Positions 52,551-61,570 of a stretch of DNA of 64,000 nt are shown here, one piece after another. The DNA is from CAWANP01 sp963783445. Its GTDB lineage: Bacteria; Chloroflexota; Anaerolineae; JAAYZQ01. How positions within the stretch are numbered: the stretch's first letter is position 1; each line of letters opens with the position of its first letter. Made by a program: the position numbers and the translations under genes. The notes below the pieces were generated by a model. That model saw only the letters and a program-made list of their open reading frames with translations, searched no databases and was not told where the DNA came from. The stretch spans positions 248,001 through 312,000 of the forward strand of contig CAWANP010000003.1 in NCBI GenBank assembly GCA_963783445.1, written 5' to 3'.

Positions 52551-53017
52551 ATGAGGTTCTATCTGGTTCGGCATGGCGAGGCTGTATCCAGGGCTGTAGA
52601 TACAACACGGCCCCTAACAGAGCGGGGGCGGGACGATGTGGCGCGGGTGGCGGCCTTTGCCCGGAGCGCGGGCGTTGAGGTCCACCAAGTCTGTCACAGC
52701 GGCAAGCGGCGGGCCGAGGAGACAGCGGCGATTTGGCCGAGCATCTGGAGCCAGCCGGCGGCGTAGCATCCGTACCTGGCCTCAGGCCCGAGGATGATGT
52801 CAGACCCATGGCCGAGGTCCTGAACCAGGAGACAAAGCCGCTGATGCTTGTGGGGCACTATCCCTCTCTGGTCCGGCTGGCAGGGTTGTTGCTGGCAGGC
52901 AGTGAGAGGCATCCAGTAGTGGATTTTCCAATAGCTGGCATCGCCTGTTTGGAGAGGCATCACAGGTCCCGGACCTGGTCGGTCTGCTGGCTTGTGACGC
53001 CAGATCTCATTTCCTGA
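52551..53017 (+). CDS. sixA: SixA-type phosphohistidine phosphatase, one frameshift
   Basis: About 155 residues when one T is added to the run at 52732-52734 (reading ATTTTGG for ATTTGG). N-terminal MRFYLVRHGEAVSRAVDTTR has the catalytic RHG of the histidine phosphatase superfamily; LTERGRDDVARVAAFARSAG and HQVCHSGKRRAEETAAI follow. The other frame supplies LAEHLEPAGGV and PLMLVGHYPSLVRLAGLLLA with the second catalytic His (VGH). SixA removes phosphate from histidine kinases in E. coli. GGGAGG lies before the ATG. It is the first of the plus-strand genes. Confidence 0.88.
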
Positions 53018-53287
53018 AAGCAGGCAGAACTCCCCCCCTGTATGATCCGGTATGGTATCCGGAAATTGCCAGGAAAACCTCTAACAGAACTCTAATACTC
53101 CTCACACGCTCGTCTAACACACAGCGAATAGTATTGTCGTATACAAGATCGACTACGATGGGACTGGTGCGAGGCCGCGCGGTCGGGATCGCGCCTGTGG
53201 AAACGAGAATCTCTGGTCCTGGATTACGGTCCAGTACTGGAACAGGCGCCTTGCACCGCGACCCAGGATTGTGGGGAGAGTGTGAGT

Positions 53288-55873
53288 ATGGATCTAAAGC
53301 GGTATACAGAAAAAGCACAAGAAGCTCTGGTCCAGGCGCAGAGCCTGGCCGGTGAATATAGCCACGGACAGATCGAGGGCGAGCACCTGCTGCTGGCGCT
53401 GCTGCGCCAGCCGGACGGCGTAGTGCCCTTGATCGTCCAGGGGCTGGGCTTGCAGGCGAGCATGCTGGCCCAACAGATAGAGGGTGAACTGGCACGCAAG
53501 GCCCAGGTGCACGGCGGAGCGGCGCAGGTTGGCCTTTCGCGCGAACTTCAAAGACGCTGCAGCGGGCGGAAAAAGCTGGCCAAGGAGATGCACGACGACT
53601 TTGTCTCGACCGAGCACCTGCTCCTGGCCCTGCGCTGGCGAGCAGGCCGGGAACGTGGCCCGGCTGTTGCAGAGCTATGGCCTGACCAAGGACGCCATCC
53701 TGCGGGCACTGACTGGCATCCGGGGCAGCCAGCGAGTCACCTCGCAGACGCCGGAGAGCACCTATCAGGCTCTGGACAAGTACGGCCGGGACCTGACAGA
53801 CCTGGCGCGCCAGGGCAAGCTGGATCCGGTCATCGGCCGTGATGAGGAGATCCGCCGGGTGATCCAGGTACTCAGCCGCCGGACCAAGAACAACCCGGTC
53901 CTCATCGGCGAGCCGGGTACCGGCAAGACGGCCATCGTCGAGGGCTTGGCCCAGCGCATCGTGCGCGGCGACGTACCGGAAGGGCTGAAAAACAAGCGGC
54001 TGGTACAGCTGGACCTGGCAGCCATGATCGCCGGCGCCAAGTTCCGGGGCGAGTTCGAGGAGCGCCTGAAGGCGGCGCTCAAGGAGATCACCGACGCCGA
54101 GGGGCAGATCGTCGTCTTTATCGATGAGCTGCACACCGTGGTCGGCGCGGGAGCCGCCCAGGGGGCCATGGATGCCAGCAATATGCTCAAGCCGATGCTG
54201 GCCCGCGGAGAACTCCACTGCGTGGGGGCCACCACGCTGGACGAGTACCGCGAGTACATCGAAAAGGATGCCGCGCTGGAGCGGCGCTTCCAGCCAGTGC
54301 TGGTGGACGAACCGACGGTCGAGGAGACGATCAGCATCCTGCGCGGCCTGAAAGAGCGGTACGAGGTGCATCATGGCGTGCGCATCCAGGATTCGGCCGT
54401 CATCGCGGCCGCGGCCATGTCCAATCGCTACATCAGCGATCGCTTTCTGCCGGACAAGGCCATTGACCTGATTGACGAAGCGGCCAGCCGCCTGCGAATG
54501 GAGATCGACTCCAAACCGCAGGAACTGGACCGGGTGGACCGCCAGATCATGCAGTTGGAGATCGAGCGCGAGGCGCTCAAGAAGGAGAAAGACAAGGCCA
54601 GCAAGGAGCGTCTGAAAAAGCTGGAAAAAGAGCTGGCCGACCTGCAAGAAGAGAGCCGGGCGCTGACCGCCCGTTGGGAGCAGGAAAAAGCGGCCATCCA
54701 GAGCTTGCGCGATACCAAGGAGCAGATCGAAGCAGGTGCGCCACCAGATCGAGGAAGCACAGCGGGACTACGACTACCGCCGGGCATCTGAACTGCAGTA
54801 TGGCGAACTGGCCCGTCTGGAGGGGCAACTGGCCGAGCAGGAAGAGCAACTCAAGGCGCTGCAGAACGGCCAGCAGTTGCTCAAGGAAGAGGTTGACAGC
54901 GAGGACGTCGCCGAGGTGGTATCGTCCTGGACCGGCATCCCGGTCAGCAAGCTTGTGGAGGGCGAGATCGAAAAGCTGGTGCAAGATGGAAGACCGGCTG
55001 CACCGACGAGTCGTGGGCCAGGATGAGGCAATCACAGTGGTGTCCAATGCGGTTCGCCGCAGCCGGGCCGGTCTGCAGGATCCAAACCGGCCCATCGGCA
55101 GCTTTCATCTTTCTGGGGCCGACGGGCGTGGGCAAGACGGAGCTGGCCCGGGCCCTGGCCGAGTTTCTGTTTGACGACGAGGGCGCTATGGTCCGCATCG
55201 ACATGAGCGAGTACCAGGAGCGGCACACTGTATCGCGCCTCCTTGGCGCCCCTCCCGGCTATGTGGGCTACGAGGAGGGCGGCCAGCTCACCGAAGCGGT
55301 ACGGCGGCGGCCCTACAGCGTGGTCCTCTTTGACGAGATTGAAAAGGCCCACCCAGAGGTATTCAACGCGCTGCTGCAACTGCTGGACGAGGGGCGGCTG
55401 ACCGACGGCCATGGACGGACCGTAGATTTCAAGAACACGGTGGTCATCATGACCTCGAACATCGGCACAGAGTTCCTGGATGGCCAAGTGGATGCAGTCA
55501 GCGGACCAAGGCGAGGCGTCTGGTGATGGCTGCGCTGCGGCAGCACTTCCGACCCGAGTTCCTGAACCGCGTGGACGAGATCGTCGATCTTCCACGGCCT
55601 GACCAGGGAGCACTTGCAGCAGATCGTAGAGATCCAGGTGCGCTGTCTGCAAGAAATTGCTGGCCGATCGCCACCTGGAGATCGAGTTGACCGATGCGGC
55701 CAAGGCATTCCTGGCCGAGGAAGGCTACGATCCGGCCTATGGCGCTCGCCCTCTGAAGCGTGTCATCCAGCGGCAGGTTCAGGATCCGCTGGCGCTGCGT
55801 CTGCTTCAGGGTGAGTTTCAAGGAAGGCGACCGGGTACGGATCGACGCCGTTGATGGTCGATCTGATCTTTGA
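53288..55873 (+). CDS. clpB: ClpB disaggregase, many frameshifts
   Basis: About 855 residues once some ten extra bases are removed (near 53552, 53577, 53630, 54732, 54983, 55104, 55505, 55586, 55651, 55817). N-domain LKRYTEKAQEALVQAQSLAG; AAA-1 with Walker A GEPGTGKT and Walker B IVVFIDELHTVVGAG; a long coiled-coil M domain (KPQELDRVDRQIMQLEIERE to EEQLKALQNG), which marks ClpB rather than ClpC; AAA-2 with FLGPTGVGKTELARALAEF and VVLFDEIEKAHPEVFNALLQ; then C-terminal YDPAYGARPLKRVIQRQVQD. Works with DnaK to resolubilise aggregates. The conserved sequence is complete between breaks, so errors are likelier than decay. No CIRCE element or clear promoter was found in 53018-53287. Confidence 0.88.
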
Positions 55874-55904
55874 GCGAGAAGCCGGGCCCTCGCAGGCAGA
55901 ATAG

Positions 55905-55943
55905 GACAGAAGGGCCGGGGATACAGCCCCCGGCCCTTCTGTC
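55905..55943 (+). terminator. Strong terminator after clpB
   Basis: Perfect 16-bp stem: GACAGAAGGGCCGGGG (55905-55920) with CCCCGGCCCTTCTGTC (55928-55943), 7-nt loop, followed by TCGGATTTTC. Confidence 0.85.
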
Positions 55944-55953
55944 TCGGATTTTC

Positions 55954-55982
55954 TTGCCAAACTGGTAGAAAATGAGTATAAT
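55954..55982 (+). promoter_or_regulatory. clpC promoter
   Basis: TTGCCA (55954-55959), 17-nt spacer, TATAAT (55977-55982). Predicted leader about 60 nt. No CtsR- or HrcA-type operator recognised. Confidence 0.7.
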
Positions 55983-56047
55983 TCGAACTGACCTTGCAGA
56001 CTGTGACATCCATTGCTGCTGAAGGGTTGGAAAGAGAGTTTTGAACT

Positions 56048-58554
56048 ATGATGCGATTTGATCGTTTTACCGAACGGGCGCAGGACGCGGCCATGCGGGC
56101 CTACGAAGTCCTGCAGCGTTATGGACATACCCAGGTGGATACCGAACACCTATTGCTGGCGCTGATCGAGCAACCCGAGGGCGTGATCCCTGAAATTCTG
56201 GACCAACTGGGCGTGAGCTTGGAGATCATGAGCCAGCGGCTGGATGAGGAGCTTGAGACGCTCGCCCCGCACCCAGATTTATGGCGGCGGTGTGGGGCAG
56301 GTGTATATCACGCCCCGGCTCAAGCGGGTGATCGATCAGTCGAATGAAGAGGCATCCAAGCTGAAGGATGACTATATCTCCACCGAGCACCTCTTCCTGG
56401 CCATTGCCGCTGAACGAAACACCCCGGCGGCCCGCATCCTGACAGAGATGGGGGTATCACGCAGCCGCATCCTGGAGGTCATCAAAGAAGTACGCGGTGG
56501 CCAAAAGGTCACCAGCCCGCAGGCTGAGAGCCAGTATCGCACGCTGGAAAAGTTCAGCCGGGACCTGACCCAACTGGCCCGTGAAGGCAAACTGGATCCT
56601 GTCATCGGGCGTGACGCCGAGATCCTGCGGGTGATCCAGGTGCTCAGCCGTCGAACAAAGAACAACCCGGTGCTCATCGGCGAGGCAGGTGTGGGCAAGA
56701 CAGCCATCGCCGAAGGGCTGGCCCGCAAGATCGCCGAGGATGATGTGCCCGAGATCCTCAGCGGAAAGCAGGTGATGCAGCTTGATCTGGGGGCGATGGT
56801 GGCTGGAACGCGCTTTCGTGGCGAGTTCGAGGAACGGCTCAAAGGCGCCATGGAGGAGATCCAGCGCTCTGAGGGCGAGATTATCCTCTTCATCGACGAG
56901 CTTCACAGCGTCGTCGGTGCGGGTGGAGCCATGGGCGCCCTTGACGCTTCGAGCATGATGAAGCCGGCCCTGGCCCGAGGCGAACTGCGCTGCGTCGGCG
57001 CCACGACCCCCGACGAGTACCGGCGTTACATCGAAAAGGACAGCGCCCTGGAGCGCCGCTTTGCTCCCATCTGGGTGGAAGAGCCGTCGGTGGAGGAGAC
57101 CATCGAGATGCTCAAGGGCCTGAGGGATCGCTACGAGGCGCACCACAATGTCATCCTTTACCGAAGATGCACTGGTTGCGGCGGCCCACCTGTCGAACCG
57201 CTACGTCACCGACCGCCACCTACCCGACAAGGCGGTAGACCTGATAGACGAAGCGGCCAGCAAGCTGCGCGTGGCCATCTACTCTATGCCACCGGATCTG
57301 AAAGAGATAAAATCTCGTCTGCAAAAGCTGTCTACCGAGGAGGAAGCTGCCTGGCAGAACCGCGACTATGAGCGGGCAGCCCAGTACAAGACGGAACGCA
57401 TGGCATTGGAGAGCGATTTCACAGAGAAACGAGATGCCTGGCGCCAGGAAACAGGCCTGGATGAGATCGTGGACGCCGAGGACATTGCCGAGGTAGTGGC
57501 CAGCTGGACCGGCATCCCGGTGACGAACCTGTTGCAGACGGAGGCCGATAGGCTTCTCGAGATGGAGGAACATCTTCACGAGCGGATCGTCGGCCAGGAT
57601 GAGGCCATCAATGCCATCGCCGATGCCATCCGCCGTGCCCGTAGCGGCCTGAAGGATCCACGCCGGCCCATCGGCAGCTTTATCTTCCTGGGCAGCTCGG
57701 GTGTGGGCAAGACGGAGCTGGCCAAGGCCCTGGCCAAGTTTATGTTCGATGACGAAGACGCCATGGTTCGCATAGATATGAGCGAATACCGCGAGCAGCA
57801 CACTGTCAGCCGGATGTTCGGCGCGCCTCCGGGCTATGTCGGCTATGAGGAGGGCGGCCAGCTCACTGAGGCCGTCCGCCGCCGTCCCTATCAAATCGTC
57901 CTCTTTGACGAGATCGAAAAAGCACATCCTGACGTGTGGAACGCGTTGCTGCAGATCCTGGAGGATGGACGCCTAACCGACGGGCAGGGCCGCGTCGTGG
58001 ACTTTCGCAACACGGTGCTCATCATGACCTCCAACATCGGCACGCAGTACGCCAAGCAGGGGGGAACCTTGGGTTTCGTCCGCTCCAATGACCGCGATGA
58101 CGAAGTGAGGGAGAGCAAGAAAAAGATCGAGGAAGGTCTCAAGCAGACCTTCCGCCCCGAGTTCTTGAACCGTATCGATGAGATCATCATCTTCCATACT
58201 TTGACGCTGGAGCACATGGAGCAGATCGTGGACCTGGAAATGAAAGAGATCCACGGGCGGATGCTTGAGCGGGGCATCAACATCGACCTTAGCGAGGAGG
58301 CTCGCAAGTGGCTGGCTGAGGAAGGGTACGACCCGGCCTTTGGTGCGCGTCCGCTGCGGCGCACGCTTCAGCGTTACGTGGAGAGCCCGCTCTCCAAGAG
58401 CCTGCTGCGCGGAGAGTTTGAGACTGGCGATCACGTGCTGGCTGATGTGGGCCAAGCCGAGGGTGAGGACAAGGGGCTGCTGTTTGAGAAACAGGACCCT
58501 ATCCCGGTAGAGTTGCCACAACCAACAGAGGCGGTGACAGAGACCGAGGTATAA
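56048..58554 (+). CDS. clpC: ClpC-type AAA+ protease ATPase, two frameshifts
   Basis: About 834 residues after removing extra bases near 56263 and 57155. N-domain FDRFTERAQDAAMRAYEVLQ (double Clp-N repeat); AAA-1 GEAGVGKT and IILFIDELHSVVGAGGAMGA; a short middle region with a UVR-like helix (AAWQNRDYERAAQYKTERMA), typical of ClpC and lacking the long ClpB M domain; AAA-2 GSSGVGKTELAKALAKF and IVLFDEIEKAHPDVWNALLQ; C-terminal YDPAFGARPLRRTLQRYVES. ClpC unfolds proteins for ClpP. No clpP is in the window. The last 40 residues are acidic and variable. Confidence 0.9.
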
Positions 58555-58588
58555 GCCAGCACTTGAGTGTCTGAAACCAGTAATGTCT

Positions 58589-58619
58589 GAGGGGCTTGCT
58601 CGAAGGGATCAGGCCCCTC
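58589..58619 (+). terminator. Terminator after clpC
   Basis: GAGGGGC (58589-58595) with GCCCCTC (58613-58619), followed by GCTTTGTT. About 35 bp past the stop at 58554. Confidence 0.6.
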
Positions 58620-58779
58620 GCTTTGTTCCATTCAGGCTCAGAATCAGACAATACCATCCGCCAGCAATACTGGCGTGGTCGGCCCTGCTGGCGCGGACAG
58701 GATTGCCATTCCAACGGGTTGGTTGTATGGTCCAGCCATAAGATCGGCTATCACACATGGATTCGATGGGAAGAGATCA

Positions 58780-59565
58780 ATGTTCCAGGTCGACAGCAGC
58801 GACTTTGATGAGATTCTGGCTCAGGTGGGGGATACGCCCTTTACAGCAGCGCCCTACTTTTTCCTTCATAGACGGGCGTGCGATGCATATGCGAACGCTC
58901 GAGTACAGCCCCAGTGCTTTGTGATCGTCCCCCACGTCCCCTCTCCCGATGTTTATGTGCTGGGTGCAGAGTCTCTGGACAGTGCGGAAGTGGAGAGCCT
59001 GGCTGATTTTCTGGCAGGCATGGAGCTTGCCGGTGGCTTTTTTGTGCCTGTCGAGTTGGTGCAACCAATCCGGGCGCGCTGCCCGATCGATCTGCAAATG
59101 GAAGGTCTCTGCTTCACCTATCCTCAGATCCCGAGTGGTTTTTCCGTCACCCGGCCAGAGTTTGTTCGCCGGCTAGAGAGTTCTGACGCGGCCCTCATGG
59201 AAGCGCTGCCAGGTGATGCGGCCTTTCTTTGGCAGAACTATGGTACTCCCACCAATCTACTGGTCGAAGGCATGGCCTTTGGTGTGATCAGGCAGGGCAA
59301 GCTGGTCAGCACGGCTGTGTCGTTGGTCCTGACCCCAAAATACTGCAACGTGGGGGTTTATACACTGGCCCGCTACCGCAGTCTGGGTTATGCCACCGAC
59401 TGCGTGGAGGCACTCTTTGCGCGTACCCTGGACCAGGGTATGCGGCCCTTGTGGCGCGTTGGCATCCGCCAGAAGGTGGCCATCAAGCTGGCCGAGAAGA
59501 TGATCATGGAAGAGATTGGCACCAACGGTCGCGAACTGTACCTGCAAGCCAGTCTGGAACACTGA
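58780..59565 (+). CDS. GNAT-family N-acetyltransferase
   Basis: 261 residues from the ATG at 58780 (MFQVDSSDFDEILAQVGDTP). The first 150 residues have no recognised motif. The C-terminal part has the GNAT core: LVSTAVSLVLTPKYCNVGVY and ARYRSLGYATDCVEALFART, with the acetyl-CoA pyrophosphate-binding turn (YRSLGYA, a variant of RxxGxG/A). Substrate unknown. A weak promoter (TTGCCA 58703-58708, TATGGT 58726-58731, 17-nt spacer) lies upstream. Confidence 0.78.
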   Translation: MFQVDSSDFDEILAQVGDTPFTAAPYFFLHRRACDAYANARVQPQCFVIVPHVPSPDVYVLGAESLDSAEVESLADFLAGMELAGGFFVPVELVQPIRARCPIDLQMEGLCFTYPQIPSGFSVTRPEFVRRLESSDAALMEALPGDAAFLWQNYGTPTNLLVEGMAFGVIRQGKLVSTAVSLVLTPKYCNVGVYTLARYRSLGYATDCVEALFARTLDQGMRPLWRVGIRQKVAIKLAEKMIMEEIGTNGRELYLQASLEH

Positions 59566-59642
59566 GCACCCGTTTGCCGGACTGCTTGCCAGGGGGGCTA
59601 GGGCAAGTACCAAGGCAAGGCACCGTGCAGGTTGGCCCCGAG

Positions 59643-59671
59643 TTGACGGCTCGTTCTCAAGCGAGTATAAT
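59643..59671 (+). promoter_or_regulatory. Sortase gene promoter
   Basis: TTGACG (59643-59648), 17-nt spacer, TATAAT (59666-59671). The first ATG begins at 59678, the predicted transcription start, so translation from it would be leaderless. Confidence 0.75.
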
Positions 59672-59677
59672 CTCTGC

Positions 59678-60668
59678 ATGAGATCTGGAGGCTGGAAGGC
59701 AGCGAACCCCAAATCTGTTCCCGCCATCACTCAAGGTACCGGGGTTGGGCGATTGATGTCCACTCGGCTCATCGGGTTTGGGGTGCTCTTTCTCGTAGCA
59801 TCGATGTTTCTTACCGGTCATAGTCTCCTAAAAAGCTGGCTCATTGGCCAAGATCACTACCTGGTGGCCGGGGATGTCGCGCCGCTCCCTGTGATGACCA
59901 TGAACTGGATCGCTTCAGCCAAGAATCAGTAGTACACCCTGGCCCACCACCACGCCCCGGCCCAATACTATGCCCCAACTTGCCTCTACGGCGGCGGCCG
60001 TCACAACCTCCACCCCTACCTCCACTCCGACGCTCTCTCCATCACCAACTGCCACGCCTGTTCTGGCCTCGGCTGGAAAGGCTGGGTCCGTGCTTCGCGA
60101 CGCCCCTGTTCCAACTTTCGCTCCGGCAGCTACTGTCCTGCCCTCGCCCACCGCCACACTTGTCCCCGCGCCTGTGGTCTCGTCTCCACCACCGCCGGTC
60201 AAGATCCGGATTCCAGCCCTGGATATCAACCGTTCTATCATTCATTTAGCCCGAGAAGGCGACGGGAGTACAGGACTCCAGACGTGGAATACCAAAAACC
60301 TCTTCCGCTCAGGTCGCAAGGACCTGGTTGGGCATTCGGAGGGTTCGGCCTATCCGGGTGAAGAGGGCAACATGATCCTGGTAGGTCACAACCAAGGCAA
60401 TGGTTTTAGCGGGGTCTTTGGAAGACTAGGCCAACTCAAGCCCGGTCGCAAAGTATACGTCATCGACAGCGCCGGAGAAACCTTTGCCTACGAGGTTAAG
60501 ATGAAAAAGAAAGTCAAATGGCGACGCAAGAACTTTGGCGAATTGACCCAGCATTTGAGCTTTCTCTCCCCAGGAGGCTCTGAACGCCTGACGCTGGTGA
60601 GCTGCAGCGGCGCCAACGTCGAACCTTTCCCCGAACGGATCTATGTTGTGGCTGAGCCGGTAGAATAG
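59678..60668 (+). CDS. Sortase (class E/D-like), one frameshift
   Basis: About 329 residues from the ATG at 59678 after removing one extra A near 59924; an ATG at 59755 is the alternative start. N-terminal membrane anchor (RLIGFGVLFLVASMFLTGHS), a Ser/Thr/Pro-rich stalk of about 90 residues (STPTSTPTLSPSPTATP), then the sortase barrel: VKIRIPALDINRSIIHLARE, catalytic His in MILVGHNQGNGF, catalytic Cys in LTLVSCSGANVEP and Arg in FPERIYVVAEP. Sortases join LPXTG-like proteins to the cell surface or pilins to each other. No LPXTG-bearing protein is encoded nearby. Confidence 0.87.
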
Positions 60669-60699
60669 GTATTTGGGACTGGGGATGGGTGGTTTCCGC

Positions 60700-61485
60700 C
60701 TAGCCGTACACTTCTGGTCGCCGGTCATCCAGGGCGGGGAGACGACGGCGAGAGCGCGACACCTCGTCCAGATCAAGTGTAGCGAAGAACAAGCCAGACT
60801 CCAGCCCACCTTCCACCAGGACCCGTCCCCAGGGATCGATGACAGCCGAATGCCCGCCGTATTCTCCATCGGTATCGGCGCCGGCCCGGTTGCAGCCTGC
60901 GACAAAGAACTGATTCTCCACGGCCCGGGCTCGAAGCAAAAGCTGCCAGTGCTCGACACGCTGTACCGGCCACTCAGCAGGGATCAGGATGAGCTTTGCC
61001 CCAGCATCGGTATAGGACCGCCACAATTCAGGGAAGCGCAAGTCATAGCAGATGGCCAGGGCCGTGCGGCCCCAGGGCAGATCAAAGGTTGGCAAGGCTT
61101 GACCGGGAGCCATGTGCTCGACCTCACCCAGGGGCGGAAAGAGATGGACCTTGCGATAGGCGCCGATCCGATTGCCCTCCGGCCCATACAGTACGGCCGT
61201 ATTGAAGGGATACCCGTCGGGGTTGGCCTCCAAGGCCGTGCCGGTGATATAGATCTGATGCGCCCGCGCAAGCTCAGCCATCAGGGCAAAGGGACCCTCG
61301 TCCAGGGGACAAGCATAGGCACCGGCCCGGACTAGATCATAGCCAGTGGGCCAAAGTTCAGGCAGCATGAGCAGGTCAATTTCCTGATCGGCTGCCTGAG
61401 CCGTCACATCCCGCGCGGTACACAAGTTCCTGGCCAACTGGCCCGGTACGACCTCTATCTGGGCCAGCGCAATACGAATCTCCAT
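60700..61485 (-). CDS. Carbon-nitrogen hydrolase (nitrilase superfamily)
   Basis: 261 residues from the ATG at 61483-61485 (MEIRIALAQIEVVPGQLARN). The Glu-Lys-Cys triad is complete: Glu in LLMLPELWPTGYD, Lys in IGAYRKVHLFPPLGEVEHM, Cys in ALAICYDLRFPELWRSY. This subgroup (omega-amidase/YafV-like) hydrolyses small amides. An upstream extension of the frame has no conserved content. It is convergent with the sortase gene. Confidence 0.92.
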   Translation of the reverse strand: MEIRIALAQIEVVPGQLARNLCTARDVTAQAADQEIDLLMLPELWPTGYDLVRAGAYACPLDEGPFALMAELARAHQIYITGTALEANPDGYPFNTAVLYGPEGNRIGAYRKVHLFPPLGEVEHMAPGQALPTFDLPWGRTALAICYDLRFPELWRSYTDAGAKLILIPAEWPVQRVEHWQLLLRARAVENQFFVAGCNRAGADTDGEYGGHSAVIDPWGRVLVEGGLESGLFFATLDLDEVSRSRRRLPALDDRRPEVYG

Positions 61486-61570
61486 CAATTCGCCCCTCGA
61501 CTCGGGATGCCGATTGTACTCAAAAAGGCACTCGGCGTGTGCATGACTTGGCACTCGAATCCCTGAATTC

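Noticed and set aside
53018..53287. HrcA/CIRCE or similar heat-shock operator before clpB
   Set aside because: No TTAGCACTC-N9-GAGTGCTAA-like inverted repeat is present, and the candidate -10/-35 pairs have poor spacing.
53007..54647. A 546-codon open frame on the minus strand opposite clpB
   Set aside because: It lies opposite conserved ClpB sequence, has skewed composition and no family resemblance. It stays open because of the codon pattern of the real gene.
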